A stretch of 64,000 nucleotides of DNA, taken from the NCBI RefSeq assembly GCF_900115955.1, contig NZ_FOYL01000010.1:248001-312000 (forward strand), given 5' to 3'. The stretch's first letter is position 1; each line of letters opens with the position of its first letter. Position numbers and translations under genes: made by a program. Below are positions 51,355-59,812 of this stretch, in pieces. Below the pieces are notes generated by a model, which saw nothing but the letters and a program-made list of their open reading frames with translations, had not been told where the DNA came from and ran no database searches. The DNA is from Lentzea waywayandensis (GTDB lineage: Bacteria; Actinomycetota; Actinomycetes; Mycobacteriales; Pseudonocardiaceae).

Positions 51355-51681
51355 TCAGTCCTTCTTCTTCGCAGCCTTCGCAGCCTTTGAATCAGCCTTG
51401 GAAGCAGAAGGCTCCGCCGCCTCGGCAGCGCCCTCCGCAGAAGGCGCGGGCGCCTCGCCCGGCTCGTCGAACGACGCCGGCAAGCCCTTGATGTGCTTGT
51501 TCATCGACTTGACGAGGAAGAAGATCGCGATGAAGAAGACGATCAGCAGGACGAGGCCGACCGGGGAGGACTTGCCGAAGTCCTCGCCCTGGCCGCCCTT
51601 GTCATTGCCGTCGTTCGTGTTCGACGGCTGCACGGCGACCAGCGCCACCGTGCTGCCGAGGGAGAAGTCTGGGGAAAGCAC
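51355..51681 (-). CDS. Small single-pass membrane protein downstream of mca
   Basis: A 108-residue protein from a GTG. One transmembrane helix (SPVGLVLLIVFFIAIFFLVKSM, about 39-60) is followed by a cytoplasmic tail rich in Ala/Glu/Ser and ending in Lys (ADSKAAKAAKKKD). It lies 2 nt after the mca stop on the same strand, so it is cotranscribed with mca, as the equivalent small gene is in mycobacteria (Rv1082-Rv1083). Function unknown; conservation of the pairing suggests a role near mycothiol-dependent detoxification or a membrane tether. Confidence 0.75.
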   Translation of the reverse strand: MLSPDFSLGSTVALVAVQPSNTNDGNDKGGQGEDFGKSSPVGLVLLIVFFIAIFFLVKSMNKHIKGLPASFDEPGEAPAPSAEGAAEAAEPSASKADSKAAKAAKKKD

Positions 51682-51683
51682 CC

Positions 51684-52553
51684 CTAGACCTTAACTCCGG
51701 CGAACAGGTCGTTCTCCGGCAGAGTCGAGTCCACCTGGGAGCGGACGAGCTCGTACTCCTCGGTCGGCCAGATCTCGCGCTGGAGCTCCATCGGGATGGC
51801 GAACCAGCGGCTGGTCGGGTCGATCTGGGTGGCGTGCGCCTTCAAAGCCTCGTCGCGGACGTCGAAGTAGTCCGCGCACTCGACCTGGGTGGTCACGCGG
51901 TCCATCACGTCCGGGCGGTCTGTGCTCCAGTTCGCGAGCCACTCCGTGTACGGCGACTCGATGCCGCGGGCTTCCATCGCCTCGTGGAACGCGACGATCT
52001 TGGCGCGCGAGAAGCCGTGGCCGTAGTAGACCTTCTGGGTCTCCCACGGTTCGCCCAGTGACGGCTCGAAAGCCGGATCTGCTGCCGCGTCGAGGGCCGC
52101 CATCGAGATCTCGTGCGTGCGGATGTGGTCCGGGTGCGGGTAGCCGCCGTTCTCGTCGTAGGTCACCACGACGTGCGGGCGGAAGTCGCGGATGGCCTCG
52201 ACCAGGGACGGCACCGACTCCTCCAGCGGCACGAGGGCGAAGCACCCCTCGGGCAACGGCGGCAGCGGGTCGCCCTCGGGCAGGCCCGAGTCCTTGAAGC
52301 CCAGCCAGCGGTGCTGGATGCCGAGGATCTTGGCCGCGCGGGCCATCTCCTCGCGGCGGACCTCGATGATGTTCTCGAGCACGTCCGGCCTGTCCATCGC
52401 CGGGTTGAGGATGCTGCCCGCACCACCGTCGGTACAGGTCACGACCATCACGTCGTGCCCTTCCGCGATGTAGCGAGCCATCGAGGCCGCGCCCTTGCTC
52501 GACTCGTCGTCGGGATGTGCGTGCACTGCCATAAGGCGCAGCTTTTCGGCCAT
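51684..52553 (-). CDS. mca: Mycothiol S-conjugate amidase
   Basis: Mca of 289 residues, a zinc amidase that cleaves mycothiol conjugates of toxins to mercapturic acids for export. Zinc motifs: AHPDDESSKG (H13, D16) and HPDH (140-143). Family features include GGAGSILNP and WFAIPMELQREIWPTEEYEL; the latter distinguishes Mca from MshB. Its presence implies that the organism makes mycothiol. The ATG at 52553 (MAEKLRLMAVHAHPDDE) is chosen by homology. It is divergent from the DUF4307 gene and followed immediately by the small membrane protein gene. Confidence 0.95.
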   Translation of the reverse strand: MAEKLRLMAVHAHPDDESSKGAASMARYIAEGHDVMVVTCTDGGAGSILNPAMDRPDVLENIIEVRREEMARAAKILGIQHRWLGFKDSGLPEGDPLPPLPEGCFALVPLEESVPSLVEAIRDFRPHVVVTYDENGGYPHPDHIRTHEISMAALDAAADPAFEPSLGEPWETQKVYYGHGFSRAKIVAFHEAMEARGIESPYTEWLANWSTDRPDVMDRVTTQVECADYFDVRDEALKAHATQIDPTSRWFAIPMELQREIWPTEEYELVRSQVDSTLPENDLFAGVKV

Positions 52554-52649
52554 GACCCCCGTGGTCCTCCTGTGTGAACGGTCCTGCGACACTCATCAAC
52601 TGAATGCCGGGCACCATTGTTCCCCAGAGGCCGAGGAGGGCGCGGACAA

Positions 52650-53072
52650 GTGGCACAGCGCGTGCTCCCCGAGGGGCGCTACAGCAAACAGAGCCGCAAA
52701 CCGCTGGCCAAGTGGGCGCGGTGGGCGTTACTCGCTGTAGCCGTTGCGGTAGGTGCCCTGATCGCCTTCGTCGGTTACCGAAATCTCGGCACTAAACCGA
52801 TCGAAGCCAAGCAGACCGCGTTCATCCTCCTCAGCGACGACCAGGTGAAGGTCAGTTTCGAGGTTTCCCGCGATCAACCGGAGCGCGCTGCCGTCTGCAT
52901 CATTCGGGCCCGGTCCAAGGACGGGGACGAAGCAGGTAGACGCGAAGTTCTGGTGCCGCCGGGAAATGACGTCGTCGTAGAGACAACAGTTCTCCGCACC
53001 TCGAAGCCGCCGGTCACCGGCGAGGTGTTCGGGTGCTCCTACCAGGTTCCCGCCTACTTGTCCACGAGCTAG
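52650..53072 (+). CDS. DUF4307 single-pass membrane protein
   Basis: A 140-residue protein of the actinobacterial DUF4307 family (Rv1081c by position). A short cytoplasmic N-terminus (VAQRVLPEGRYSKQSRKPLAKW) precedes one membrane helix (ALLAVAVAVGALIAFVGY) and an extracytoplasmic domain with the pattern VKVSFEVSRDQPERAAVCIIRARSKDGDEAGRREVLVPPG...GCSYQVP. The GTG at 52650 follows GAGGAGGG. It lies between mca and greA as in mycobacteria. Function unknown. Confidence 0.85.
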   Translation: MAQRVLPEGRYSKQSRKPLAKWARWALLAVAVAVGALIAFVGYRNLGTKPIEAKQTAFILLSDDQVKVSFEVSRDQPERAAVCIIRARSKDGDEAGRREVLVPPGNDVVVETTVLRTSKPPVTGEVFGCSYQVPAYLSTS

Positions 53073-53164
53073 AGGCCAAGCGGGTGATCTGCGGTTTAAA
53101 CGGCGAGATGAGGAACAAATCGCCGTCGCTGAACGTTGTCTGCGTGTTACTATTGCCGCTCAAG

Positions 53165-53191
53165 CACGGCCCCGGCGCGGGCCGTGTTTTT
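53165..53191 (+). terminator. Intrinsic terminator at the 5' end of the greA transcript region
   Basis: An 8-bp stem CACGGCCC/GGGCCGTG with a 6-nt loop, followed by five T: the most classical rho-independent terminator in the window. It lies 92 nt after the DUF4307 stop and 74 nt before the greA start. TACTAT (53148-53153) just upstream could be a -10 whose transcript would begin at or just before the hairpin, making this a leader terminator. Confidence 0.65.
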
Positions 53192-53264
53192 CCGTTCCGG
53201 GCCAGCGGCCCGGGAACTATCTGGTGACACGTGTGCACCAGAGCAAGACGAGGAGTTGGTGACC

Positions 53265-53753
53265 GTGAGCGACACCCAGGTGACCTGGCTGACCCAGGAG
53301 GCCTACGACCGGCTCAAGGCTGAGCTGGACGAACTTATCGCGTACCGCCCGGTCATGGCTGCCGAGATCAACGCCCGTCGCGAAGAGGGCGACCTCCGCG
53401 AGAACGGCGGCTACCACGCGGCTCGCGAGGAGCAGGGCAAGCAGGAGGCGCGCATCCGCCAGCTGCACGAGCTGCTCCAGGCCGCCAAGGTCGGCGAGGC
53501 TCCCACCACCAAGGGTGTCGCGGCACCGGGCACGGTGCTCACGATCCGCTACGAAGGCGACGACGAGGCGGAGACCTTCCTGCTGGCGACTCGCGAAGAG
53601 GGCGCGCACGGCGAGATGGAGGTCTACTCTCCGCTGTCGCCGCTCGGCAAGGCGCTCAACGGCGCGAAGGACGGCGAGACCGTGTCCTACGAGCTGCCCA
53701 ACGGCAAGCAGCAGAAGGTCACGTTGATCTCCGCGGTTCCTTACCAGGCGTAG
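53265..53753 (+). CDS. greA: Transcription elongation factor GreA
   Basis: GreA of 162 residues. N-terminal coiled coil (WLTQEAYDRLKAELDELIAYRPVMAAEINARREEGDLRENGGYHAAREEQGKQEARIRQL) carries the acidic tip that stimulates transcript cleavage in backtracked RNA polymerase, and the C-terminal FKBP-like domain is present. The GTG at 53265 is chosen because AGGAG at 53251-53255 is 9 nt away; the in-frame GTG at 53259 would be too close. An intrinsic terminator sits in its leader, recalling the regulated greA leader of E. coli. A strong terminator follows. Confidence 0.95.
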   Translation: MSDTQVTWLTQEAYDRLKAELDELIAYRPVMAAEINARREEGDLRENGGYHAAREEQGKQEARIRQLHELLQAAKVGEAPTTKGVAAPGTVLTIRYEGDDEAETFLLATREEGAHGEMEVYSPLSPLGKALNGAKDGETVSYELPNGKQQKVTLISAVPYQA

Positions 53754-53772
53754 TCACGCCACAAAAACGTTT

Positions 53773-53804
53773 GAAGGGGCGGTCACTTCGGTGGCCGCCC
53801 CTTC
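53773..53804. terminator. Terminator between greA and the convergent lrp gene
   Basis: A 14-bp stem GAAGGGGCGGTCAC/GTGGCCGCCCCTTC (one wobble) with a TTCG loop; it overlaps the stop of the convergent Lrp gene. Confidence 0.85.
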
Positions 53805-54292
53805 ACGCGTTCCAGAAGGGGCCGCACGCGTGGAGGCACGGGCGTCGACAAAGCAATGGAGGTCGACAAACGACGAACGTGAGGTACGTCGACAATGTGA
53901 TCCACCACGCGCTGCAGGTCCGCATTCGACCTCGCGACCATTCGCACGAACAGATCGCCCTGGCCCGTCGTCGCGTGCACCTCGCACACCTCGCTGATCG
54001 CGGCCAGTCCCTCGCACACCTCGGCACGGCGTCCCTGCGCGATCTCCACCGTCGCGAACGCCGTCAGCCCGTAGCCCATCGCGGCGAGATCGAGCGCCGG
54101 CGGGAATCCGGTGAGCACGCCCCGTTCGACCAGCCGGTCCAGCCGGGCCTGCACGGTTCCCCGCGCGACGCCCAGCCGGCGGGAGCATTCGAGGACGCCC
54201 AGGCGCGGCTCGTCCGTCAAGAGCAACAGCAGCTTCGCGTCCAGTTCGTCCACGGGCTGGTCAGAGTGCTCACTCTGCTGATCCAAAGGCAT
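53783..54292 (-). CDS. Lrp/AsnC family regulator divergent from hppD
   Basis: A 169-residue regulator: N-terminal HTH (VDELDAKLLLLLTDEPRLGVLECSRRLGVARGTVQARLDRLVERGVLTGF), then a RAM-like domain (GLTAFATVEIAQGR...CEVHATTGQGDLFVRMVARSNADLQRVVDHI). The ATG at 54292 is 62 nt from the divergent hppD start. Lrp regulators next to hppD are common in actinobacteria and control tyrosine degradation. The AT-rich GATCACTATACAAACTG in the gap is the likely promoter/operator. Its last codons form part of the terminator shared with greA. Confidence 0.9.
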   Translation of the reverse strand: MPLDQQSEHSDQPVDELDAKLLLLLTDEPRLGVLECSRRLGVARGTVQARLDRLVERGVLTGFPPALDLAAMGYGLTAFATVEIAQGRRAEVCEGLAAISEVCEVHATTGQGDLFVRMVARSNADLQRVVDHIVDVPHVRRLSTSIALSTPVPPRVRPLLERVKGRPPK

Positions 54293-54354
54293 AGATCACT
54301 ATACAAACTGCCCTGTGAATTCGCTGACTGTTGCTCATCCTGCTAGGTCGACTC

Positions 54355-55548
54355 ATGCTGATGAGCATGACGCAGCAGCTTGACGACGTGAGCTACGACC
54401 AGCTCCGGCAGCTCGTGGGGTTGGTCGACTACGACGCGACCAAGGACCCCTTCCCCGTGCGCGCCATGGACGCCGTGGTGTTCGTCGCGGGCAACGCCAC
54501 GCAGACCGCGTGGCTCTACCAGGTGGCGTTCGGCATGGAGCTCGTGGCCTACGCGGGCCCCGAGACCGGCCAGCGCAGCCACAAGTCGTTCGTGCTGAAG
54601 TCGGGCTCGGCCCGCTTCGTGATCCACGGCGGCGTCACGCCCGGCTCCGAACTCCTCGATCACCACCGCCGCCACGGCGACGGCGTCATCGACCTGGCGC
54701 TGGAGGTCGGCGACGTCGACCAGTGCATCAAGCACGCCCGCGAGCAGGGCGCGACCGTCCTCGAAGAGCCGCACGACGTGTCCGACGAACACGGCACCGT
54801 GCGCCTCGCCGCGATCGCGACGTACGGCGAGACCCGCCACACGCTCGTCGACCGCACCAAGTACGACGGCCCCTACCTGCCGGGTTACGTGGCGCGCAGC
54901 TCGTCCGTGAAGCGTCCGGAAGGTGCGCCGAAGCGCCTGTTCCAGGCCGTCGACCACTGCGTCGGCAACGTCGAGCTCGGCAAGATGGACTACTGGGTCG
55001 AGTGGTACAACCGCGTCATGGGCTTCGTGAACATGGCGGAGTTCATCGGCGACGACATCGCCACGGACTACTCGGCGCTGATGTCCAAGGTCGTCTCCAA
55101 CGGCAACCACCGGGTCAAGTTCCCGCTGAACGAGCCGGCGATCGCGAAGAAGAAGTCGCAGATCGACGAGTACCTGGAGTTCTACGAGGGCGCGGGCGTC
55201 CAGCACATCGCGCTGGCGACCAACGACATCATCAAGACCGTCACCGCCATGCGCGACGCGGGCGTCGAGTTCCTCGAGACCCCGGACGACTACTACGACG
55301 ACCCGGCGCTGCGTGCGCGCATCGGCGAGGTCCGCGTCCCGATCGAGACCCTGAAGGAACACCGCATCCTGGTCGACCGCGACGAGGACGGCTACCTGCT
55401 CCAGATCTTCACGAAGCCGATCGGCGACCGCCCGACCGTCTTCTACGAACTGATCGAGCGCCACGGCTCACTGGGCTTCGGCAAGGGCAACTTCAAGGCG
55501 CTTTTCGAGGCGATCGAGCGCGAACAGGAGCGACGCGGCAACCTCTGA
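54355..55548 (+). CDS. hppD: 4-hydroxyphenylpyruvate dioxygenase
   Basis: HPPD of 397 residues, converting 4-hydroxyphenylpyruvate to homogentisate in tyrosine degradation. Two vicinal-oxygen-chelate domains are visible. The iron ligands are the His in RRHGDGVIDLALEV, the His in GVQHIALATNDI, and a C-terminal Glu in the segment EDGYLLQIFTKPIGDRPTVFYELIERHG. The C-terminal GFGKGNFKALFEAIEREQ helix gates the active site. Three in-frame ATGs lie together (54355, 54361, 54367); the first has AGG at 7-nt spacing. It is divergent from an Lrp regulator. Confidence 0.95.
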   Translation: MLMSMTQQLDDVSYDQLRQLVGLVDYDATKDPFPVRAMDAVVFVAGNATQTAWLYQVAFGMELVAYAGPETGQRSHKSFVLKSGSARFVIHGGVTPGSELLDHHRRHGDGVIDLALEVGDVDQCIKHAREQGATVLEEPHDVSDEHGTVRLAAIATYGETRHTLVDRTKYDGPYLPGYVARSSSVKRPEGAPKRLFQAVDHCVGNVELGKMDYWVEWYNRVMGFVNMAEFIGDDIATDYSALMSKVVSNGNHRVKFPLNEPAIAKKKSQIDEYLEFYEGAGVQHIALATNDIIKTVTAMRDAGVEFLETPDDYYDDPALRARIGEVRVPIETLKEHRILVDRDEDGYLLQIFTKPIGDRPTVFYELIERHGSLGFGKGNFKALFEAIEREQERRGNL

Positions 55549-55602
55549 CCCCGATCCCCCGGTAGGCTGCCTTACGGGGGACTCACATCGGGTGGAGGTG
55601 GC

Positions 55603-55848
55603 ATGGCATTCGCGCGACGCGTGGCCGCGGTGATTCCGCTGGTCGGAGCCGTGACCACGGCTGTGGCACTGACCGGCGCGGCGTTCCTGACCGTGGCGCA
55701 CGCCGGTTGTGACGAGGCCGGCCGCTTCGTACGCACCGGCGACGCGATCCAGTTCGTCGGCGGCTGTGTGAACGGCGCCGACCTACCGTCGGCTCCGACA
55801 GCCGAGGCCGAGAACGTGGACAGGTTCGGCGGCTCGAAGAAACCGTGA
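55603..55848 (+). CDS. Small secreted protein downstream of hppD
   Basis: An 81-residue exported protein. Signal peptide to about residue 34 (VIPLVGAVTTAVALTGAAFLTVAHA); the mature part is about 47 residues with two Cys (AGCDEAGRFVRTGDAIQFVGGCVNGADLP), probably one disulfide, and a charged tail (ENVDRFGGSKKP). The ATG at 55603 follows GGTGGAGG. TAGGCT at 55563 may be its own -10. The family is unknown to me. A 17-bp terminator follows the stop. Confidence 0.75.
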   Translation: MAFARRVAAVIPLVGAVTTAVALTGAAFLTVAHAGCDEAGRFVRTGDAIQFVGGCVNGADLPSAPTAEAENVDRFGGSKKP

Positions 55849-55852
55849 CAGA

Positions 55853-55890
55853 CGCGAAAGGCCCCTCCCACGCGGGAGGGGCCTTTCGCG
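55853..55890. terminator. Terminator between the small secreted protein gene and metB
   Basis: Perfect 17-bp stem CGCGAAAGGCCCCTCCC/GGGAGGGGCCTTTCGCG with loop ACGC; convergent genes on both sides. Confidence 0.92.
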
Positions 55891-55902
55891 TTGCCAGGAA
55901 AC

Positions 55903-57048
55903 TCAGCCCAGCGCTTCGAGCAGGTCAGCGACCAGGTCGTCACCGGACTCGATGCCCACCGACACCCGCACCAGGTCCGCCGGAACCTCCAGCAACGACC
56001 CGGAAGTAGACGCGTGCGTCATCTTGCCGGGGTGCTCGATCAGCGACTCGACGCCGCCCAGCGACTCCGCCAGCAGGAACAGCTTGGTCCGCGCACAGAC
56101 CTCCAGCGCCGCTTCCTCGCCGCCGTCGACGATGAACGACACCATGCCGCCGAAGCGGCTCATCTGCTTCGCCGCGACGGCGTGGCCGGGGTGCGACTCC
56201 AGACCGGGGTAGATGACCTTCTTCACGCGAGGGTGCCGGGTCAGGGCCTCGGCGACCAGCTCGGCGTTGTCGGAGTGCTTCTCCATGCGCAGCTGGAGGG
56301 TCTTGATCCCGCGCAACGTCAGATAGGCGTCGAACGGCCCGGGCACGGCACCGGCGCCGTTCTGCAGGAAGCCGAAAGCCGCGTCGAGCTCCTCGTCGGA
56401 GGTGATCAACGCACCGCCCACGACGTCGGAGTGCCCACCGATGTACTTGGTGGTCGAGTGCAGCACCACGTCCGCGCCCAGCTCCAACGGAGTCTGCAAC
56501 GCAGGCGAGGCGAACGTGTTGTCCACGACCAGCTTCGCACCGGACTCGTGCGCGACCGAGGCGATGGCGGCGATGTCACCGATGTTCAGCAACGGGTTCG
56601 TGGGCGTCTCGATCCACACGAGCTTCGTCTCGGGACGAATGGCGGCACGGATCGCGTCCACGTCGGACACGGGAGCCGGCGAGTGGGTGACGCCCCACTG
56701 CGAGAAGACCTTGTCGATCAGCCGGAACGTGCCGCCGTAGGCGTCGTTCGGGATGACGATGTGGTCGCCGGGCTTGAGGAACGTGCGCAGCGCGGCGTCG
56801 GTCGCACCCATGCCGGAGGAGAACGCACGGCCGTAGCGGCCGCGTTCGAGCGACGCGAGGCACGTCTCCAGTGCGCGGCGGGTCGGGTTGCCGGTGCGCG
56901 AGTACTCGAAGCCCTCACGCAGGCCTCCGACGCCGTCCTGGGCGTACGTGGAGGTCGCGTAGATGGGCACGTTCACCGCACCCGTGGTCGGGTCCGGGTC
57001 CTGACCGGCGTGGATCGCCCTGGTGGCGAAGCCGTATGGGGTGCTCAT
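55903..57048 (-). CDS. metB: Cystathionine gamma-synthase
   Basis: PLP enzyme of the Cys/Met metabolism family, 381 residues. The PLP Lys201 lies in LHSTTKYIGGHSDVVGG; also YSRTGNPTRRALE (substrate/phosphate contacts), FSSGMGA and the C-terminal VRVSVGIESGDDL. With the nearby cbs it forms a transsulfuration set, though in actinobacteria MetB-type enzymes can also act as gamma-lyases. The ATG at 57048 (MSTPYGFATRAIHAG) is chosen by homology; an in-frame start 21 nt earlier is possible. The order metB, pra, cbs matches mycobacterial Rv1079-Rv1077. Confidence 0.93.
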   Translation of the reverse strand: MSTPYGFATRAIHAGQDPDPTTGAVNVPIYATSTYAQDGVGGLREGFEYSRTGNPTRRALETCLASLERGRYGRAFSSGMGATDAALRTFLKPGDHIVIPNDAYGGTFRLIDKVFSQWGVTHSPAPVSDVDAIRAAIRPETKLVWIETPTNPLLNIGDIAAIASVAHESGAKLVVDNTFASPALQTPLELGADVVLHSTTKYIGGHSDVVGGALITSDEELDAAFGFLQNGAGAVPGPFDAYLTLRGIKTLQLRMEKHSDNAELVAEALTRHPRVKKVIYPGLESHPGHAVAAKQMSRFGGMVSFIVDGGEEAALEVCARTKLFLLAESLGGVESLIEHPGKMTHASTSGSLLEVPADLVRVSVGIESGDDLVADLLEALG

Positions 57049-57106
57049 GTCCGAAGGGTACTCACCCATCTGGCCGCCGACCGCAAGTGTCCAAGCAGTG
57101 AAAACA

Positions 57107-57141
57107 GACCAGCCCCCGGCCGTAATGGCCGGGGGCTGGTC
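57107..57141 (-). terminator. Terminator of the RDD membrane protein gene
   Basis: Perfect 15-bp stem GACCAGCCCCCGGCC/GGCCGGGGGCTGGTC with loop GTAAT, 19 nt beyond the stop of the RDD gene and upstream of metB. Confidence 0.85.
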
Positions 57142-57159
57142 GAAGTGCTGCAGAGGGGC

Positions 57160-58233
57160 TTACCAGCCCTGCTGCTGGCCGCCGTAACCCTGCTGCGGAG
57201 GCTGGCCGTAGCCACCCTGCTGCGGAGGCTGCGGCTGCTGCGGGTAACCGCCGGTGCCGGGCTGCTGCGGGTAGCCGCCGGTGCCGCCGTAGGGCGACGC
57301 CGTCTCCGGGGCGTTGATCACGATGGACTTCATGATCTTGTCGGCCCAGGTCTGCTTCTTCGGCTCCCACAGCGGGGCGAAGAAGCCCGCGTAGCACGGC
57401 AGGGCGTCGACGACGTGGCACAGGTAGCGCACGAACGCCGTACCGCCGCCGAGCGGCTGCTGAGTCTCCTCACCGATGAGCCTGATCTTCGCGATCTTCT
57501 TGCCGATCGACTGACCGGTCTGTCCCTGCTTCACCACCGTGTTCCAGATGATGAAGCCGAAGTTCGCGAGCCAGATCGGGATGGCGAGCAAAGCGAGGCC
57601 AGGAGCGTCGGCGCCGACCGCGATGCCGACGATCACGTAGTAAAGGATTACCGTGACGACGCTCGGAGCCACGTAGTCGATCAGGGCACCGACGAAGCGC
57701 GAGCCCCACTCGGCGTACCCGGTCGGAGGCGGCGGGGCCATGCCGTAGCCGGGCTGGCCGTAGCCGCCGGGCTGACCGTAGGCCTGCTGCTGCGGCTGGC
57801 CGTACGGGCTCGACTGCGGAGCGCCGTAGGGCTGCTGCGGCTGACCGTAGGGCTGTTGCTGCTGCGGCTGGCCGTACGGGTTGGACTGCGGCGCGCCGTA
57901 AGGCTGCTGCGGCTGACCGTAGGGCTGCTGCGGAGCGCCGTACTGGGGCGGCTGCTGGGCGGGGAAACCGCCAGAGCCGGGTCCCTGTGCTGGGAAGCCA
58001 CCCGAACCGGGAGCTGCCGGCGGCACCTGCCCGGGGCTGACGACCTGGGTGGCGTCCGCGTTCTGCTGCGGTGCGGCGGGAGCCTGACCAGGCGAGACGA
58101 CCTGCGTCGCGTCCGGGTTCGGGTATGCCGACGTCGGCTGCCCACCTCCCGGGACGATCTGCGTGGCGTCCGCGTTGGGCTCCTGCTGCGGCTGACCGCC
58201 GAACTGGTTTCCTGGCGGCTGCGGAGCGTTCAT
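57160..58233 (-). CDS. Proline/glutamine-rich RDD family membrane protein (Pra-like)
   Basis: A 357-residue protein. Residues 1-170 are low-complexity: three repeats of a DATQ(V/I)V unit (NADATQIVPGG, NPDATQVVSPG, NADATQVVSPG), then SGGFPAQ and many QPYGQPQ/QPYGAPQ units. An RDD domain with about three transmembrane helices follows (WGSRFVGALIDYVAPSVVTVILYY; LALLAIPIWLANFGFIIWNTVVKQG; QSIGKKIAKIRLIGEE). The tail is again Gly/Tyr/Gln/Pro-rich. It corresponds by position to the mycobacterial proline-rich antigen Pra. The TQ-containing repeats could be Ser/Thr-kinase targets read by FHA domains; that is inference. Confidence 0.9.
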   Translation of the reverse strand: MNAPQPPGNQFGGQPQQEPNADATQIVPGGGQPTSAYPNPDATQVVSPGQAPAAPQQNADATQVVSPGQVPPAAPGSGGFPAQGPGSGGFPAQQPPQYGAPQQPYGQPQQPYGAPQSNPYGQPQQQQPYGQPQQPYGAPQSSPYGQPQQQAYGQPGGYGQPGYGMAPPPPTGYAEWGSRFVGALIDYVAPSVVTVILYYVIVGIAVGADAPGLALLAIPIWLANFGFIIWNTVVKQGQTGQSIGKKIAKIRLIGEETQQPLGGGTAFVRYLCHVVDALPCYAGFFAPLWEPKKQTWADKIMKSIVINAPETASPYGGTGGYPQQPGTGGYPQQPQPPQQGGYGQPPQQGYGGQQQGW

Positions 58234-58323
58234 CCGGTTTCCAACCCCCTTGGCTGGGCCGTGTACGAGTAAGACAGGTGTTGATCTGGGGCGTCACGCT
58301 ATCGGACGCACCGGCTTCTACGC

Positions 58324-59694
58324 TCAGCGACCAGCCAAGAACCCCAGAATGTCCTGCCGAGTTACGACTCCGGCAGGCTTGCCGTCCTCCAGGACGAGGG
58401 CGGCGTCGGCGTTCGAGAGCGCGTTCATGGCGATGCCGACCGGCTCACCGGCGCCGAGCGTGGGCAGCGGCGGCGACATGTGCTTGTCGAGGCGGTCGGA
58501 CAGCTGGGCCTTGCCGGTGAACAGGGCGTCGAGCAGGTCGCGTTCGTTGACCGCGCCCGCGACCTCGGCCGCCATGATCGGCGGTTCGGCGTTGACGACG
58601 GGCATCTGCGAGACACCGAACTCGCGCAGGATCGCGACGGCGTCACCCACGGTCTCGTTGGGGTGCGCGTGCACGAGGTCGGGGAGCATGCCGCCCTTGC
58701 GGCGCAGCACGTCGCCGACGGTCGCGCCGGTCGAGTCCGGCGGCAGGAAGCCGTAGGACGCCATCCAGCGGTCGTTGAAGACCTTGGACAGGTAGCCGCG
58801 GCCGCCGTCCGGGAGGATCACGACCACGACGGCGTCTTCGGGCAGGTCCTTCGCGACGCGCAGCGCGGCGGCGGCCGCCATGCCGCAGGATCCGCCGACG
58901 AGCAGGCCTTCCTCGCGGGCGAGGCGGCGGGTGGTGTCGAACGAGTCCGCGTCCGAGACCTCGACGATCTGGTCGCAGATGGTCTTGTCGTACGCCTCGG
59001 GCCAGAAGTCCTCGCCGACGCCCTCGACCAGGTACGGACGGCCGGTGCCGCCGGAGTAGACGGAGCCTTCCGGGTCGGCGCCGATGACCTGCACGGCGCC
59101 GTCGGAGATCTCCTTGAGGTAGCGGCCGGTGCCGGAGATCGTGCCGCCGGTGCCGACGCCCGCGACGAAGTGCGTGATCCTGCCGGCGGTCTGGCGCCAG
59201 ATCTCGGGGCCGGTCTGGTGGTAGTGGCTCGCCGGGTTCTCCGGGTTGGAGTACTGGTCGGGCTTCCACGCGCCGGGGATCTCGCGGACGAGCCGGTCGG
59301 AGACGTTGTAGTACGAGTCCGGGTGCTCGGGCGCGACGGCGGTCGGGCACACCACGACCTCGGCGCCGTAGGCCTTGAGGACGTTGCGCTTGTCCTCGCT
59401 GACCTTGTCCGGGCAGACGAACACGCACTTGTAGCCCTTGCGCTGGGCGACCAGGGCGAGCCCGACGCCGGTGTTGCCCGAGGTCGGCTCGACGATCGTG
59501 CCGCCGGGCCGCAGTTCACCCGATTTCTCCGCGGCCTCGACCATCCGCAGCGCGATGCGGTCCTTCACGCTGCCGCCGGGGTTCAGGTACTCGACCTTGG
59601 CCAGCACCGTCGCCTTGATCCCCTTGGTCAGGGAGTTGAGCTTGACCAGCGGCGTGTTGCCGACCAGATCGACGACGTGTTCGACGTACTCCAC
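58324..59694 (-). CDS. cbs: Cystathionine beta-synthase
   Basis: CBS of 456 residues. The PLP domain has Lys44 in PGGSVKDRIAL, substrate loop TSGNTG (71-76) and phosphate cup GVGTGGTISGTG. Two CBS domains follow (about 335-455), as in mycobacterial and eukaryotic enzymes that respond to adenosine ligands. It condenses serine and homocysteine to cystathionine, feeding cysteine and therefore mycothiol. The start is the GTG at 59694 with AGGGAG upstream. It is followed on the same strand by the RDD gene and metB, each probably with its own promoter. Confidence 0.94.
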   Translation of the reverse strand: MEYVEHVVDLVGNTPLVKLNSLTKGIKATVLAKVEYLNPGGSVKDRIALRMVEAAEKSGELRPGGTIVEPTSGNTGVGLALVAQRKGYKCVFVCPDKVSEDKRNVLKAYGAEVVVCPTAVAPEHPDSYYNVSDRLVREIPGAWKPDQYSNPENPASHYHQTGPEIWRQTAGRITHFVAGVGTGGTISGTGRYLKEISDGAVQVIGADPEGSVYSGGTGRPYLVEGVGEDFWPEAYDKTICDQIVEVSDADSFDTTRRLAREEGLLVGGSCGMAAAAALRVAKDLPEDAVVVVILPDGGRGYLSKVFNDRWMASYGFLPPDSTGATVGDVLRRKGGMLPDLVHAHPNETVGDAVAILREFGVSQMPVVNAEPPIMAAEVAGAVNERDLLDALFTGKAQLSDRLDKHMSPPLPTLGAGEPVGIAMNALSNADAALVLEDGKPAGVVTRQDILGFLAGR

Positions 59695-59812
59695 CGGTAT
59701 CTACTCCCTGCTCCCACTCTCCGAGATAGCGGGACGAAGCCTAGCTCTAGTGGCTGCGGAGGTTAATTCGAACAGCGGAACCGACGATTCCACTGGAAAG
59801 GGGGTGTTGCGG

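Noticed and set aside
55891..58272. 793-codon + strand frame opposite metB and the RDD gene
   Set aside because: Antisense shadow; Leu/Arg-rich low complexity mirrors the repeats of the RDD protein.
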